The notes: generated by a model not told the origin, from the letters alone. DNA of 7,144 bases from Gammaproteobacteria bacterium (GCA_029880425.1 JAOUOK010000085.1:1-7144), one strand, 5' to 3'; positions 1 through 6,355 are shown, counted from the stretch's first letter. Numbers and translations: made by a program.

Positions 1-325
1 GGGTAAGGGTCACTATAACTGGGAAAAAGCCCTGAAAGCCGGTATGGCGGCAACGGGTGTTCCCTATAGCGGCAAAATGGGTTTTGTAAAAACCGAAATG
101 AGTTGGCCAATTACTCACATGGTTGCGCCTAAGGAAGATGCTTTAAGCTGTGCTCAATGCCATAAAGAGAATGGTCGCTTGAGCAAGGTTTCTGGTATCT
201 ACCAACCCGGCACAGGCTCTATGCCAATACTTGATATGCTGGGTTCTATCGTAGCCTGGTTAACTTTACTCGGTGTAATCATTCACGGTGGTATTCGTGT
301 TATCCAAAGTCGGAAGGGGGCGTAA
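1..325 (+). CDS. Multihaem cytochrome c, probably octahaem tetrathionate reductase (OTR) family, C-terminal fragment
   Basis: The reading frame is open from base 2 to the TAA at 323-325, giving the last 107 residues; the start lies outside the window. One haem c attachment motif, CAQCH, is visible at fragment residues 50-54. A histidine in SWPITH at residue 39 could be a distal haem ligand. After a short linker (GIYQPGTGS) a hydrophobic helix spans about residues 78-100 and is followed by RVIQSRKGA, which suggests a C-terminal membrane anchor with a basic cytoplasmic tail. From family knowledge, a single C-terminal anchor directly followed by a small cytochrome b is typical of OTR-family octahaem cytochromes, which can reduce tetrathionate, nitrite or hydroxylamine in vitro. 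The gene is followed after 4 nt by the cytochrome b gene, so the two are surely co-transcribed. The family call is an inference from this tail and its context. The haem count and active-site residues lie outside the window, and another multihaem cytochrome is possible. Confidence 0.7.
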   Translation, partial: GKGHYNWEKALKAGMAATGVPYSGKMGFVKTEMSWPITHMVAPKEDALSCAQCHKENGRLSKVSGIYQPGTGSMPILDMLGSIVAWLTLLGVIIHGGIRVIQSRKGA

Positions 326-329
326 GATA

Positions 330-923
330 ATGGAAAGAATATATATCTTTAAAAGATTCGAACGTTTCTGGCACTGGTCTCAGGCTCTACTGATCATCTT
401 CATGTTGATAAGTGGGTTTGAAGTTCATGGTAGCTTTACATTATTTGGCTTTGAAGATGCGGTGGCTTATCACACTGTATCAGCCTGGATGATTGTTACC
501 TTGTGGATCTTTGCCGTGTTCTGGACCTTCACTACGGGGGAATGGAAACAATACATTCCAAGTATGGAAAAGGTAGATGCCATGATTAAGTATTATATCA
601 CCGGTATCTTTACCAATGCTCCGCATCCGTTTAAACAAACACGGTTGAGTAAACATAATCCTTTACAGAAGCTTGCCTACATTTTTGTTTTGGCAGTCAT
701 TAATCCCATCATCTGGTTTAGTGGATGGGCTTACCTCTTCTACAATGATTTAGCTGTTGTAGGATTGGGAGGATTACCCCTGGAATGGATCGCGTACGTT
801 CATGCAATCGGTGCTTACATGATGCTAGTGTTCTTTATTGCTCATGTTTACCTGGCTACAGCAGGGCACACACCGACTTCACATATCAAGGCAATGATTA
901 CTGGCTGGGAGGAAACTGATTGA
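330..923 (+). CDS. Cytochrome b/b6-domain membrane protein (cytochrome b561-like quinone-interacting subunit)
   Basis: This is a 197-residue integral membrane protein. ATG 330 is preferred because it follows AAGGGGG (314-320) at a suitable distance; the open frame extends upstream to 288 but would overlap the cytochrome c gene. Four hydrophobic helices are evident at about residues 16-34, 47-67, 115-137 and 156-178. Histidines in or at the ends of these helices are candidate haem b ligands: His15 in RFWHW, His33, His48, His158 and His172, with further His180 and His185 near the C-terminal end. The FWHW start and the HVYLATAGH ending resemble the bacterial cytochrome b561 / hydrogenase and thiosulfate reductase b-subunit families. 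The inferred role is to pass electrons between the quinone pool and the periplasmic multihaem cytochrome encoded just upstream. The direction of electron flow cannot be told from sequence. Confidence 0.85.
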   Translation: MERIYIFKRFERFWHWSQALLIIFMLISGFEVHGSFTLFGFEDAVAYHTVSAWMIVTLWIFAVFWTFTTGEWKQYIPSMEKVDAMIKYYITGIFTNAPHPFKQTRLSKHNPLQKLAYIFVLAVINPIIWFSGWAYLFYNDLAVVGLGGLPLEWIAYVHAIGAYMMLVFFIAHVYLATAGHTPTSHIKAMITGWEETD

Positions 924-925
924 AC

Positions 926-930
926 AGGAG
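926..930 (+). promoter_or_regulatory. Ribosome binding site supporting a GTG start at 941
   Basis: AGGAG lies 10 nt before GTG 941. A competing start is TTG 920, which overlaps the preceding TGA stop (TTGA) and has GGGAGGA at 907-913 about 6 nt upstream. Both starts are in frame and neither is clearly excluded. GTG is preferred because TTG is a rarer start and because it leaves a shorter N-terminal extension before the signal peptide. Confidence 0.5.
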
Positions 931-940
931 TAATCAAAAA

Positions 941-1843
941 GTGAGCGTTTTGCAGGGGGGTGCCTCCCCCTGCAAGCAAGGCGTAGTAAGAGCCATAAGG
1001 AGTGGTATCTGCTACGCCTTTTTATTTTTAACGCTAAACTTGGTCTCACAACCGGCTTTTGCATTACAGGCAGAGCAGGCAAAGCTTATCCCGCATGTAG
1101 ACGAGGAAGCGAAGTGGAGCTTTCAAAAGTATATTTATGCCTCAACACCTAAGGCCTTTGCGATTGCGCCAGGTGGTGCGTGGGCATGGTCTGAACAGGA
1201 AGTGAATGATGAAGCCGCTAAACGGGTTGCTATTGCGAATTGCAGTGAGCAAACACAGCAGCCATGTATTGTCTATGCGCTGAATAATAAAATTATTTTT
1301 GATAAAAAACGTTGGTCAACGCTCTGGCAACTTTCAGATTTTGAAAAATCAAACAGTAATTCATTTGGTGTTTCACGGGCATCTTCTTTTCCTGATCTTA
1401 TCTTTAAAGACTCTAAAGGTGTGAAACAAAAATTATCTGACTCAAATGGAAAAATCAGGCTGGTTCATTTCTGGGGTTCATGGTGTCCACCGTGTATACG
1501 CGAAATGCCAGATCTAGTGGAGTTACAAAACTCGCTCAGGAAAAACTATGGTAACAAGGTAAAAATGATCCTGTTGCAAGTGCGTGAACCTTATAGCCAG
1601 TCACTTCACTGGGCTAAAAAGTATCAGTTTGACAAATTACCTCTCTATGATTCTGCACCTGCAGGAGAAAATAATGACATTTTGCAAACAGCTTCAGGCA
1701 AAAAGCTTTATGACAGAATGATTGCCAGGGTATTTCCTTCAAGTTACATTTTAGATCAAAAAGGACGTGTATTATTTGTTCACCGTGGCCCTATTCACAA
1801 TTGGAATGAATACCTGCCATTACTTAAAGGTGTAGCTAAGTGA
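941..1843 (+). CDS. Exported TlpA/ResA-like thioredoxin-fold protein with an extra N-terminal domain
   Basis: From GTG 941 the product has 300 residues. After an unusual polar extension comes a signal peptide: arginines at about residues 17 and 20, a hydrophobic core (about 22-35), and a probable cleavage site after QPAFA at residue 41. Residues about 60-125 form a small domain with AFAIAPGGAWAWS and two cysteines (101 and 109, the latter in PCIVYALNN), resembling stress- or repeat-associated domains of the DUF4189 type. The thioredoxin domain covers about 145-300. It has the redox motif WGSWCPPC (Cys182, Cys185) and a likely cis-proline at Pro266 in VFPSS, followed by the strands YILDQKGRVLFVHRG. 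Family members act in the periplasm as thiol reductases, for example keeping apocytochrome c cysteines reduced. The position behind two cytochrome genes suggests such a role, but this is inference. The first 14 residues are encoded by a hairpin, noted separately. TTG 920 is an alternative start (307 residues). Confidence 0.8.
   Translation: MSVLQGGASPCKQGVVRAIRSGICYAFLFLTLNLVSQPAFALQAEQAKLIPHVDEEAKWSFQKYIYASTPKAFAIAPGGAWAWSEQEVNDEAAKRVAIANCSEQTQQPCIVYALNNKIIFDKKRWSTLWQLSDFEKSNSNSFGVSRASSFPDLIFKDSKGVKQKLSDSNGKIRLVHFWGSWCPPCIREMPDLVELQNSLRKNYGNKVKMILLQVREPYSQSLHWAKKYQFDKLPLYDSAPAGENNDILQTASGKKLYDRMIARVFPSSYILDQKGRVLFVHRGPIHNWNEYLPLLKGVAK
951..974 (+). repeat. GC-rich hairpin at the start of the thioredoxin gene
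   Basis: TGCAGGGGG at 951-959 is exactly complementary to CCCCCTGCA at 966-974, giving a 9-bp stem with a 6-nt loop. It begins 10 nt after the GTG start and lies in a part of the protein (LQGGASPCK) that precedes the signal peptide. As RNA it would be very stable and could hinder translation initiation, or it could be a remnant of a small palindromic repeat. Confidence 0.65.
978..1029 (+). promoter_or_regulatory. Terminator-like hairpin with T-rich tail inside the 5' coding region
   Basis: AAGGCGTAG at 978-986 is exactly complementary to CTACGCCTT at 1012-1020. The 25-nt interval can partly pair further (AGA with TCT, CCA with TGG). The right arm runs straight into TTTTATTTTT (about 1019-1029), the layout of an intrinsic terminator. 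However, the T-rich stretch also encodes the hydrophobic core of the signal peptide (AFLFL), so it may owe its base composition to coding. If active, it would lower expression of the thioredoxin gene relative to the cytochromes. Confidence 0.4.
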
Positions 1844-1883
1844 CATAATTTTTGTACTTCAGGTAGTAGAGGAGGAGGCAGAA

Positions 1884-2165
1884 ATGGTCGATCAATATGA
1901 TAAAGAAGCTGGTCTTATTCATGTTCTGGTTGAACGGCATAACACGCAAAGACTGCCACGTGCCATGAGCTTAAAAGAAAAAGTCGAGCGCGGAGAATTA
2001 CTGACTGATTTTGATGTAAATTTTATTACAGAAATATCAAGCGGTATGAACCAAATAATCCCGTTAATCAGGCATCGACCTGAATGCCAAAAGATGGCAA
2101 CAGAAATGCTGAATTTGTGCACCGAAATAGCCGAGAAGGCACTGCTTAATGAGAGGCAGCAGTAA
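1884..2165 (+). CDS. Small conserved-looking helical protein of unknown function (93 residues)
   Basis: ATG 1884 follows a very strong ribosome binding site, GGAGGAGG at 1871-1878, 5 nt upstream, which makes this a convincing gene despite its small size. No signal peptide or membrane helix is present, so the product should be cytoplasmic. It is rich in charged residues and appears mostly alpha-helical: a basic N-terminal part (VERHNTQRLPRAMSLKEKVERG), an acidic turn LLTDFDVNFI, and a C-terminal helix ending in CTEIAEKALLNERQQ. Two cysteines (in PECQK and NLCTE) do not form a CxxC motif. It starts 40 nt after the thioredoxin gene on the same strand and may share its transcript. I do not recognise a family with a known function. 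The pattern recalls short uncharacterised gammaproteobacterial proteins, but that is an impression. It converges on the tRNA gene, with 27 nt between them. Confidence 0.75.
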   Translation: MVDQYDKEAGLIHVLVERHNTQRLPRAMSLKEKVERGELLTDFDVNFITEISSGMNQIIPLIRHRPECQKMATEMLNLCTEIAEKALLNERQQ

Positions 2166-2192
2166 TAAAATTTGTAAGTAAGTTATGGGAAG

Positions 2193-2269
<77 letters not shown>

Positions 2270-2273
2270 AAAA

Positions 2274-2287
2274 CGGGGGCTATTCTA
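2274..2287 (-). promoter_or_regulatory. Probable tRNA promoter: -10 element and GC-rich discriminator
   Basis: Reading the minus strand, TAGAAT (2282-2287) is a 4-of-6 match to TATAAT and is followed by AGCCCCCG, a GC-rich discriminator of the kind found at stringently controlled stable-RNA promoters. The mature tRNA begins at 2269, a few bases further on. No good -35 box is visible. The AT-rich inverted repeat at 2303-2320 lies about where a -35 box or UP element would act, and the perfect palindrome CACTATAGTG (2288-2297) falls in the spacer. Confidence 0.45.
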
Positions 2288-2302
2288 CACTATAGTGGCG
2301 TA

Positions 2303-2320
2303 AATATTAAAATTAATATT
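2303..2320. repeat. AT-rich inverted repeat upstream of the tRNA gene
   Basis: AATATTAA (2303-2310) and TTAATATT (2313-2320) are exactly complementary arms separated by AA. All 18 bases are A or T. It sits just upstream of the probable tRNA -10 element, so an UP-element-like role is possible, though an AT-rich stretch can be symmetrical by chance. Confidence 0.4.
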
Positions 2321-2338
2321 TGTATGCAGAATAAGAGC

Positions 2339-2377
2339 GAGTAAAAAAAACCGGCTTGATGCCGGTTTTTTTTACTC
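2339..2377. terminator. Bidirectional intrinsic terminator overlapping the rpoD stop codon
   Basis: Bases 2339-2355 and 2361-2377 form a perfect 17-bp stem: GAGT, an eight-A tract and CCGGC on one side, the exact complement on the other, with loop TTGAT. Each strand has CCGGC/GCCGG followed by eight T, so it can terminate in both directions. For rpoD (minus strand) the last two codons, GAG and TAA, form part of the stem base, with the stop codon at 2372-2374. On the plus strand it would stop readthrough from the thioredoxin/small-protein transcript. Confidence 0.93.
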
Positions 2378-4219
2378 GATATCCAGGAAGCTTCTGAGAT
2401 GATCAGAGCGGCTTGGATGACGTAGTTTTCGTAATGCCTTGGCTTCAATCTGACGAATACGTTCACGGGTTACATCAAACTGTTTGCCTACTTCTTCCAG
2501 GGTATGATCGGTATTCATATCAATACCAAAACGCATACGTAAAACTTTGGCTTCACGAGCTGTTAAGCCTTCAAGAATGCCCTGTACTGTTTCACCGAGC
2601 CCACCTGCAGTTGCTGAATCAACCGGCGATTCAACGTTAAGATCTTCAATAAAGTCACCCAGGTGCGAATCTTCATCATCACCAATTGGTGTTTCCATCG
2701 AAATGGGTTCCTTGGCAATTTTCAGTACTTTACGTACTTTGTCTTCTGGCATTTCCATACGTTCAGACAGTTCTTCAGGTGTAGGTTCACGTCCCATTTC
2801 CTGTAGCATCTGGCGAGAGATACGATTTAGCTTATTAATTGTTTCAATCATGTGTACCGGGATACGAATGGTACGTGCCTGGTCAGCAATTGAACGGGTA
2901 ATAGCCTGACGAATCCACCAGGTTGCATAGGTTGAAAACTTGTAACCACGACGGTATTCAAATTTATCGACGGCTTTCATCAGGCCGATATTGCCTTCCT
3001 GGATTAAATCAAGGAACTGTAAGCCACGGTTGGTGTATTTTTTCGCAATAGAAATTACCAGGCGCAGGTTAGCTTCAACCATGTCTTTTTTGGCCCTGCG
3101 AGCCTTGGCTTCACCGATCGACATTTTACGATTGATATTTTTGATTTCACTGATCGATAAGCCGCTTTCCTCACCAATTTTCACCAGCTTGGTTTGCGCT
3201 TTAAGAACTTCGTCATGGTGTTCTTTTAATACTTCAGAATAACTTTCACCTGCAGCAATGTGCTGGTCCAGCCATTGTAGATCGGTTTCACTGTCAGGGA
3301 AGGTGGTAATGAATTGTTTACGTGGCATATGTGCCTGTTCAACACATACATCCAGGATAATTTTTTCCTGGGCACGAATACGTGTTATCAGATCACGCAT
3401 ATTGTGCTGGATAATCGCCGTCATTTTAGGCGTAAGTTTCAACTCCGAGATCTGCTTGATGACTTCCTGTAAGGCACTGACCGTTTTCGGATCGCTGTTA
3501 CCATTTTTTTGTAATGATTCGATGTGCTGGTTATGCAGTTTTTCAATCAGGGTAAAGCGTTCATGGGCTTCTTCTAAATCAATACCTGTATCCACTTCTT
3601 CTGCTTCGTCTTCGTCATCATCTTCAGAATCAGTACCTGCAGTTTTACTGGCATTTGCAGCAGCGATTTCGGCAGGAGTAGGGATATTATCCGGTGCATC
3701 TGGATCAATGAAACCTGAAATTATATCGGTGAGTTTCATCTCACCTTTTTCGATTTTCGCGTAAGCTTCGATTAACAGGGAAACGGTTTCCGGGTAAGAA
3801 GCCAGTGCTGCCATCATATGGCGCAGGCCCGCTTCAATTCGTTTGGCGATAGCAATTTCGCCTTCACGTGTCAGTAATTCAACGGTACCCATTTCACGCA
3901 TGTACATGCGAACAGGATCAGTGGTACGACCAAACTCGCTGTCTACCGCAGCAAGCGCCTGGGCGGCTTCTTCTGCGGCGTCTTCATCGACTGAATTTCC
4001 TGCTTCAAGAATCGTATCTGCATCCGGTGCTTTTTCGTGAACTGTGATGCCCATATCGTTGATCATGCCAACGATTTCTTCAATTTGTTCAGGATCAACT
4101 ATATCGTTAGGGAGGTGGTCATTCACTTCTGCATAAGTCAGAAAGCCCTGCTCTTTTCCTTTAGCAATCAATAGTTTAAGTTGAGATTGTTGCTTTTCTT
4201 GATTCATCACTTGCGACAT
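2372..4219 (-). CDS. rpoD: RNA polymerase primary sigma factor RpoD (sigma-70)
   Basis: This is a 615-residue housekeeping sigma factor, against 613 in E. coli. It directs core RNA polymerase to -35/-10 promoters. The family domains run in order: region 1.1 (about 1-80, [21 protein letters not shown]), region 1.2 (about 98-132, [19 protein letters not shown]), a long non-conserved region (about 133-378) with an acidic stretch [12 protein letters not shown] at 197-208, regions 2.1-2.4 (379-450, including the -10-binding [17 protein letters not shown]), region 3 (about 451-530), and region 4.2 with the -35-reading helix [18 protein letters not shown] at 583-600. All are intact. The start ATG 4219 has AGAAGG a few bases upstream; a second ATG is four codons inside. 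The gene follows dnaG by 101 nt on the same strand, the core of the macromolecular synthesis operon, and ends in the strong terminator at 2339-2377. Confidence 0.99.
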   Translation of the reverse strand: MSQVMNQEKQQSQLKLLIAKGKEQGFLTYAEVNDHLPNDIVDPEQIEEIVGMINDMGITVHEKAPDADTILEAGNSVDEDAAEEAAQALAAVDSEFGRTTDPVRMYMREMGTVELLTREGEIAIAKRIEAGLRHMMAALASYPETVSLLIEAYAKIEKGEMKLTDIISGFIDPDAPDNIPTPAEIAAANASKTAGTDSEDDDEDEAEEVDTGIDLEEAHERFTLIEKLHNQHIESLQKNGNSDPKTVSALQEVIKQISELKLTPKMTAIIQHNMRDLITRIRAQEKIILDVCVEQAHMPRKQFITTFPDSETDLQWLDQHIAAGESYSEVLKEHHDEVLKAQTKLVKIGEESGLSISEIKNINRKMSIGEAKARRAKKDMVEANLRLVISIAKKYTNRGLQFLDLIQEGNIGLMKAVDKFEYRRGYKFSTYATWWIRQAITRSIADQARTIRIPVHMIETINKLNRISRQMLQEMGREPTPEELSERMEMPEDKVRKVLKIAKEPISMETPIGDDEDSHLGDFIEDLNVESPVDSATAGGLGETVQGILEGLTAREAKVLRMRFGIDMNTDHTLEEVGKQFDVTRERIRQIEAKALRKLRHPSRSDHLRSFLDIE

Positions 4220-4267
4220 ATAAGCCTTCTCGCGGTATTAACAATATGGGGGCGTAAAACCCACGAA

Positions 4268-4316
4268 GTATACACTAGTTTAGAGAGATTTCTTCTAATA
4301 TATATAGCAAATTATA
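4268..4316 (-). promoter_or_regulatory. Candidate internal promoter region for rpoD
   Basis: The 101-nt gap between dnaG and rpoD is AT-rich and contains two -10-like hexamers on the minus strand: a perfect TATAAT (4311-4316, directly downstream of the dnaG stop) and TATACT (4268-4273). Neither has a convincing -35 box at 16-18 nt. From established knowledge, E. coli rpoD has extra promoters within the operon (inside dnaG), including a heat-shock one, so a local promoter is plausible. No hairpin typical of a terminator is seen in this gap. Confidence 0.35.
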
Positions 4317-4320
4317 GCTA

Positions 4321-6132
4321 TTATTCGGGTTTTGAAGCACTTTTTGCATTATATATCTGCTGTAACAGCATTTTATATTCTGACATTTCTGCTTCATTTA
4401 ACGTGCCATGGTCTAATTTTGCCTGCAGATCATCATAACGAAGATCAACAGCCTGTTTTTTCAGCGCATCCATCAGTGCACTAAATTCAATTTCCAGTGC
4501 CTTAGAGTCGTCCAGTTCTGGTTGCCAGGTGGCGAGTGTTGCCAGGTGGTTTGCAGTTGGTGTGTCACGCCATCTTTCAATCAGTGCGCTGGTACTTAAA
4601 TCGGGACTATTCCTTAATATTTCAAGTACTTCGAGCAATAATTCCATCCCGGGAAGATCAAGCTTAGTCAGTTCAGCATCGTTATTTTTTTTAAACCAGG
4701 CGAGTGCCAGTGCCGGTTGGAATAACAACAAGGTTATAGCCTTACGAACAGGTGACATTTGTGTTTTAGCATTCGTCGTTGACTGTCGCCTGTCTTTAGC
4801 CCGGTTTGTTCGTGTAATCCCAGTTGAACCTGGCTGGGAGAGCTCAACCCGCCCTAATTTCTCGAGTTGTTCAAACATCAGCTTGCGGTAAATGCCTTCC
4901 GGCATTTGCGACAGCATGGGGCGTGCTTTTTCAACCAGCTTGGCACGGCCACCAATTCCACTTATATCGGCTTCGTCGGTTAATTGCTTGAATAAATATT
5001 CGGAAAAGGTAGAGGCCTGTTTTATTTCAGTCTCAAAAGCCTCTTTGCCAACTTTTCGAATATAGCTATCGGGATCTTCACCCTCGGGTAAAAACATAAA
5101 ACGGGTTTCACGGCCATCACGCATTTCTGGTAAACACGTTTGTAGTGCACGCCAGGCGGCATCTTTACCAGCACGGTCGCCATCAAAGCAAAATACCACT
5201 TCAGTGGTGAGCTGGAATAAGCGCTGTATATGATCGGCCGTAGTCGCCGTACCGAGTGTTGCCACGGCATAACGTAGATCAAATTGCGCCAGTGCTACCA
5301 CGTCCATGTAGCCCTCAACCACCATCAGACGTGGGATATCACGTAATGCCTGCCGTGCTTCGTATAATCCGTAGAGCTCACGACCTTTATGAAAAAGTGG
5401 CGTTTCCGGGGAGTTAAGGTATTTTGCCCCCTCTTTATCCGTATTTGGTGTGTCACTCGGTAATATCCGGCCACCAAAAGCGATACATCGCCCACGGCGA
5501 TCACGTATGGGAAACATGATTCGATTACGAAAGCGGTCATAACACTTGCCGTTATCTTTTTTTATTAGCATCCCTGTCGTAACCAGGCCTTTTTCTCTTT
5601 CTGGAGATGTGCCAAGTGTTTTAAGCAAATCATCCCAACTGTCTGATGCGAAGCCAATGCCAAAATCCTTGGCAATTTCACCACTGAGTCCCCGTTCCTT
5701 AAGATAGCTTACTGCACTTTTTGCCTGGGGATGCTGACGTAGTTGTTGTTGAAAATATTTATCCACTTCCTGCATCAGTTCATAGAGATCAGTCTGAGCT
5801 TTTTTAATTGCCGGATCGGGACGCTGACCACCTTCGTAAGGCACCTCGATGCCTTGCGTACGGGCAAGTTCTTCAATGGCTTCGGGAAAACTCAGGTGTT
5901 CGTATTCCATTAAAAAACCGATGGCCGAGCCATTGGCCTTACAACCAAAGCAATGGTAGAACTGCTTATTCTGGCTAACGGTAAAAGAGGGTGTTTTTTC
6001 CGAGTGAAACGGGCAACAGGCCATGTATTCCTTGCCCTTTTTCTTTAACGGCACGCGTGAGTCAACCACCTCGACGATATCGACGCGGTTTAACAGGTCA
6101 TCAATGAATTGTTGGGGAATGCGGCCAGCCAT
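4321..6132 (-). CDS. dnaG: DNA primase DnaG
   Basis: This is a 603-residue primase (581 in E. coli) that makes RNA primers for replication together with the DnaB helicase. The N-terminal zinc-binding domain has ACCPFH and FYHCFGC, giving ligands Cys40, His43, Cys61 and Cys64, the same numbers as in E. coli. The RNA polymerase domain (about 110-430) contains the TOPRIM core with metal-binding residues Glu273 in VVEGYMD and Asp317/Asp319 in DGDRAG. A polar linker (about 431-460) leads to the DnaB-interacting C-terminal helical domain (about 460-600), which is poorly conserved as usual. A short insertion (about 230-236, NTDKEGA) precedes the conserved KYLNSPET. ATG 6132 gives the canonical MAGRIP start, although the ribosome binding site is weak and an inverted repeat lies just upstream. 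rpsU, the usual upstream partner, is absent; the next gene upstream, ubiT, is divergent. No frameshift or missing catalytic residue is seen. Confidence 0.98.
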   Translation of the reverse strand: MAGRIPQQFIDDLLNRVDIVEVVDSRVPLKKKGKEYMACCPFHSEKTPSFTVSQNKQFYHCFGCKANGSAIGFLMEYEHLSFPEAIEELARTQGIEVPYEGGQRPDPAIKKAQTDLYELMQEVDKYFQQQLRQHPQAKSAVSYLKERGLSGEIAKDFGIGFASDSWDDLLKTLGTSPEREKGLVTTGMLIKKDNGKCYDRFRNRIMFPIRDRRGRCIAFGGRILPSDTPNTDKEGAKYLNSPETPLFHKGRELYGLYEARQALRDIPRLMVVEGYMDVVALAQFDLRYAVATLGTATTADHIQRLFQLTTEVVFCFDGDRAGKDAAWRALQTCLPEMRDGRETRFMFLPEGEDPDSYIRKVGKEAFETEIKQASTFSEYLFKQLTDEADISGIGGRAKLVEKARPMLSQMPEGIYRKLMFEQLEKLGRVELSQPGSTGITRTNRAKDRRQSTTNAKTQMSPVRKAITLLLFQPALALAWFKKNNDAELTKLDLPGMELLLEVLEILRNSPDLSTSALIERWRDTPTANHLATLATWQPELDDSKALEIEFSALMDALKKQAVDLRYDDLQAKLDHGTLNEAEMSEYKMLLQQIYNAKSASKPE

Positions 6133-6140
6133 ACGGCAAG

Positions 6141-6160
6141 TTTACCGGTGAATTGGTAAA
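6141..6160. repeat. Inverted repeat TTTACC-N8-GGTAAA ahead of dnaG
   Basis: TTTACC (6141-6146) and GGTAAA (6155-6160) are exactly complementary with 8 nt between. The repeat ends 8 nt before the dnaG ATG, so in the mRNA it would be a 6-bp hairpin occupying the ribosome binding region. It could equally be a DNA operator. The remaining bases up to about 6281 hold no gene and no dnaG promoter I can support; a -10-like TATGAT occurs on the minus strand at 6240-6245 without a good -35. Confidence 0.4.
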
Positions 6161-6281
6161 CAGAGAATGGCTGGTGAAAATTAACTTGATGAGATTCATT
6201 AAATGTCTTAACCAGGACCGAAAAAGGTGGTGATTTGAGATCATATTTTGTGAAACCTCATTTTGCTTCCCAATTTAAAAA

Positions 6282-6295
6282 TTGATCCAGATCAT
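6282..6295 (+). promoter_or_regulatory. FNR-type binding site upstream of ubiT
   Basis: TTGAT-CCAG-ATCAT matches the FNR consensus TTGAT-N4-ATCAA at 9 of 10 positions. Its centre is at 6288.5. A -10-like hexamer lies at 6318-6323, exactly where a class II FNR-activated promoter (site centred at -41.5) would have it, implying transcription from about 6330. FNR control of ubiUVT is established in E. coli, so both sequence and gene identity agree. A related family member such as ANR could be the actual regulator. Confidence 0.75.
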
Positions 6296-6317
6296 GTAAT
6301 TCGCAAGGAGCTTACTT

Positions 6318-6323
6318 TATATT
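6318..6323 (+). promoter_or_regulatory. -10 element of the ubiT promoter
   Basis: TATATT matches TATAAT at 5 of 6 positions and is spaced as required from the FNR-type site. There is no -35 box, as expected where an activator overlaps that position. The inferred start near 6330 leaves a leader of about 26 nt. Confidence 0.6.
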
Positions 6324-6355
6324 GAATTTTTATTTACATATTTAAGAGAATTTTC

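Noticed and set aside
879..1082. Minus-strand open frame of 67 codons
   Set aside because: It is opposite the end of the cytochrome b gene and the start of the thioredoxin gene, with composition typical of a shadow frame.
1844..1849. CATAAT as a -10 element for the 93-residue gene
   Set aside because: It is a 5-of-6 match but lacks a -35 box at suitable spacing, and the gene is close enough to share the upstream transcript.
2413..4040. Several plus-strand open frames of 65-168 codons opposite rpoD
   Set aside because: They are antisense shadows of a fully conserved rpoD. Their translations are serine-rich and low in complexity, and no ribosome binding sites favour them.
4529..5540. Open frames overlapping dnaG on both strands
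   Set aside because: They overlap a complete, well-conserved dnaG frame and resemble no known protein.
6186..6199. Second FNR-like site, TTGAT-GAGA-TTCAT
   Set aside because: It matches only 8 of 10 positions, with one half poor. It is centred about 137 nt from the inferred ubiT start and has no matching promoter for dnaG, so chance in AT-rich DNA is likely.
6224..6281. Tiny plus-strand reading frame starting with TTG after AAGGTGG
   Set aside because: It would encode only about 16 residues with a rare start codon and lies before the inferred ubiT promoter.
6305..6310. AAGGAG, a perfect Shine-Dalgarno sequence
   Set aside because: It lies upstream of the inferred -10 element and is followed by no usable gene start; the ubiT ATG is 45 nt away.
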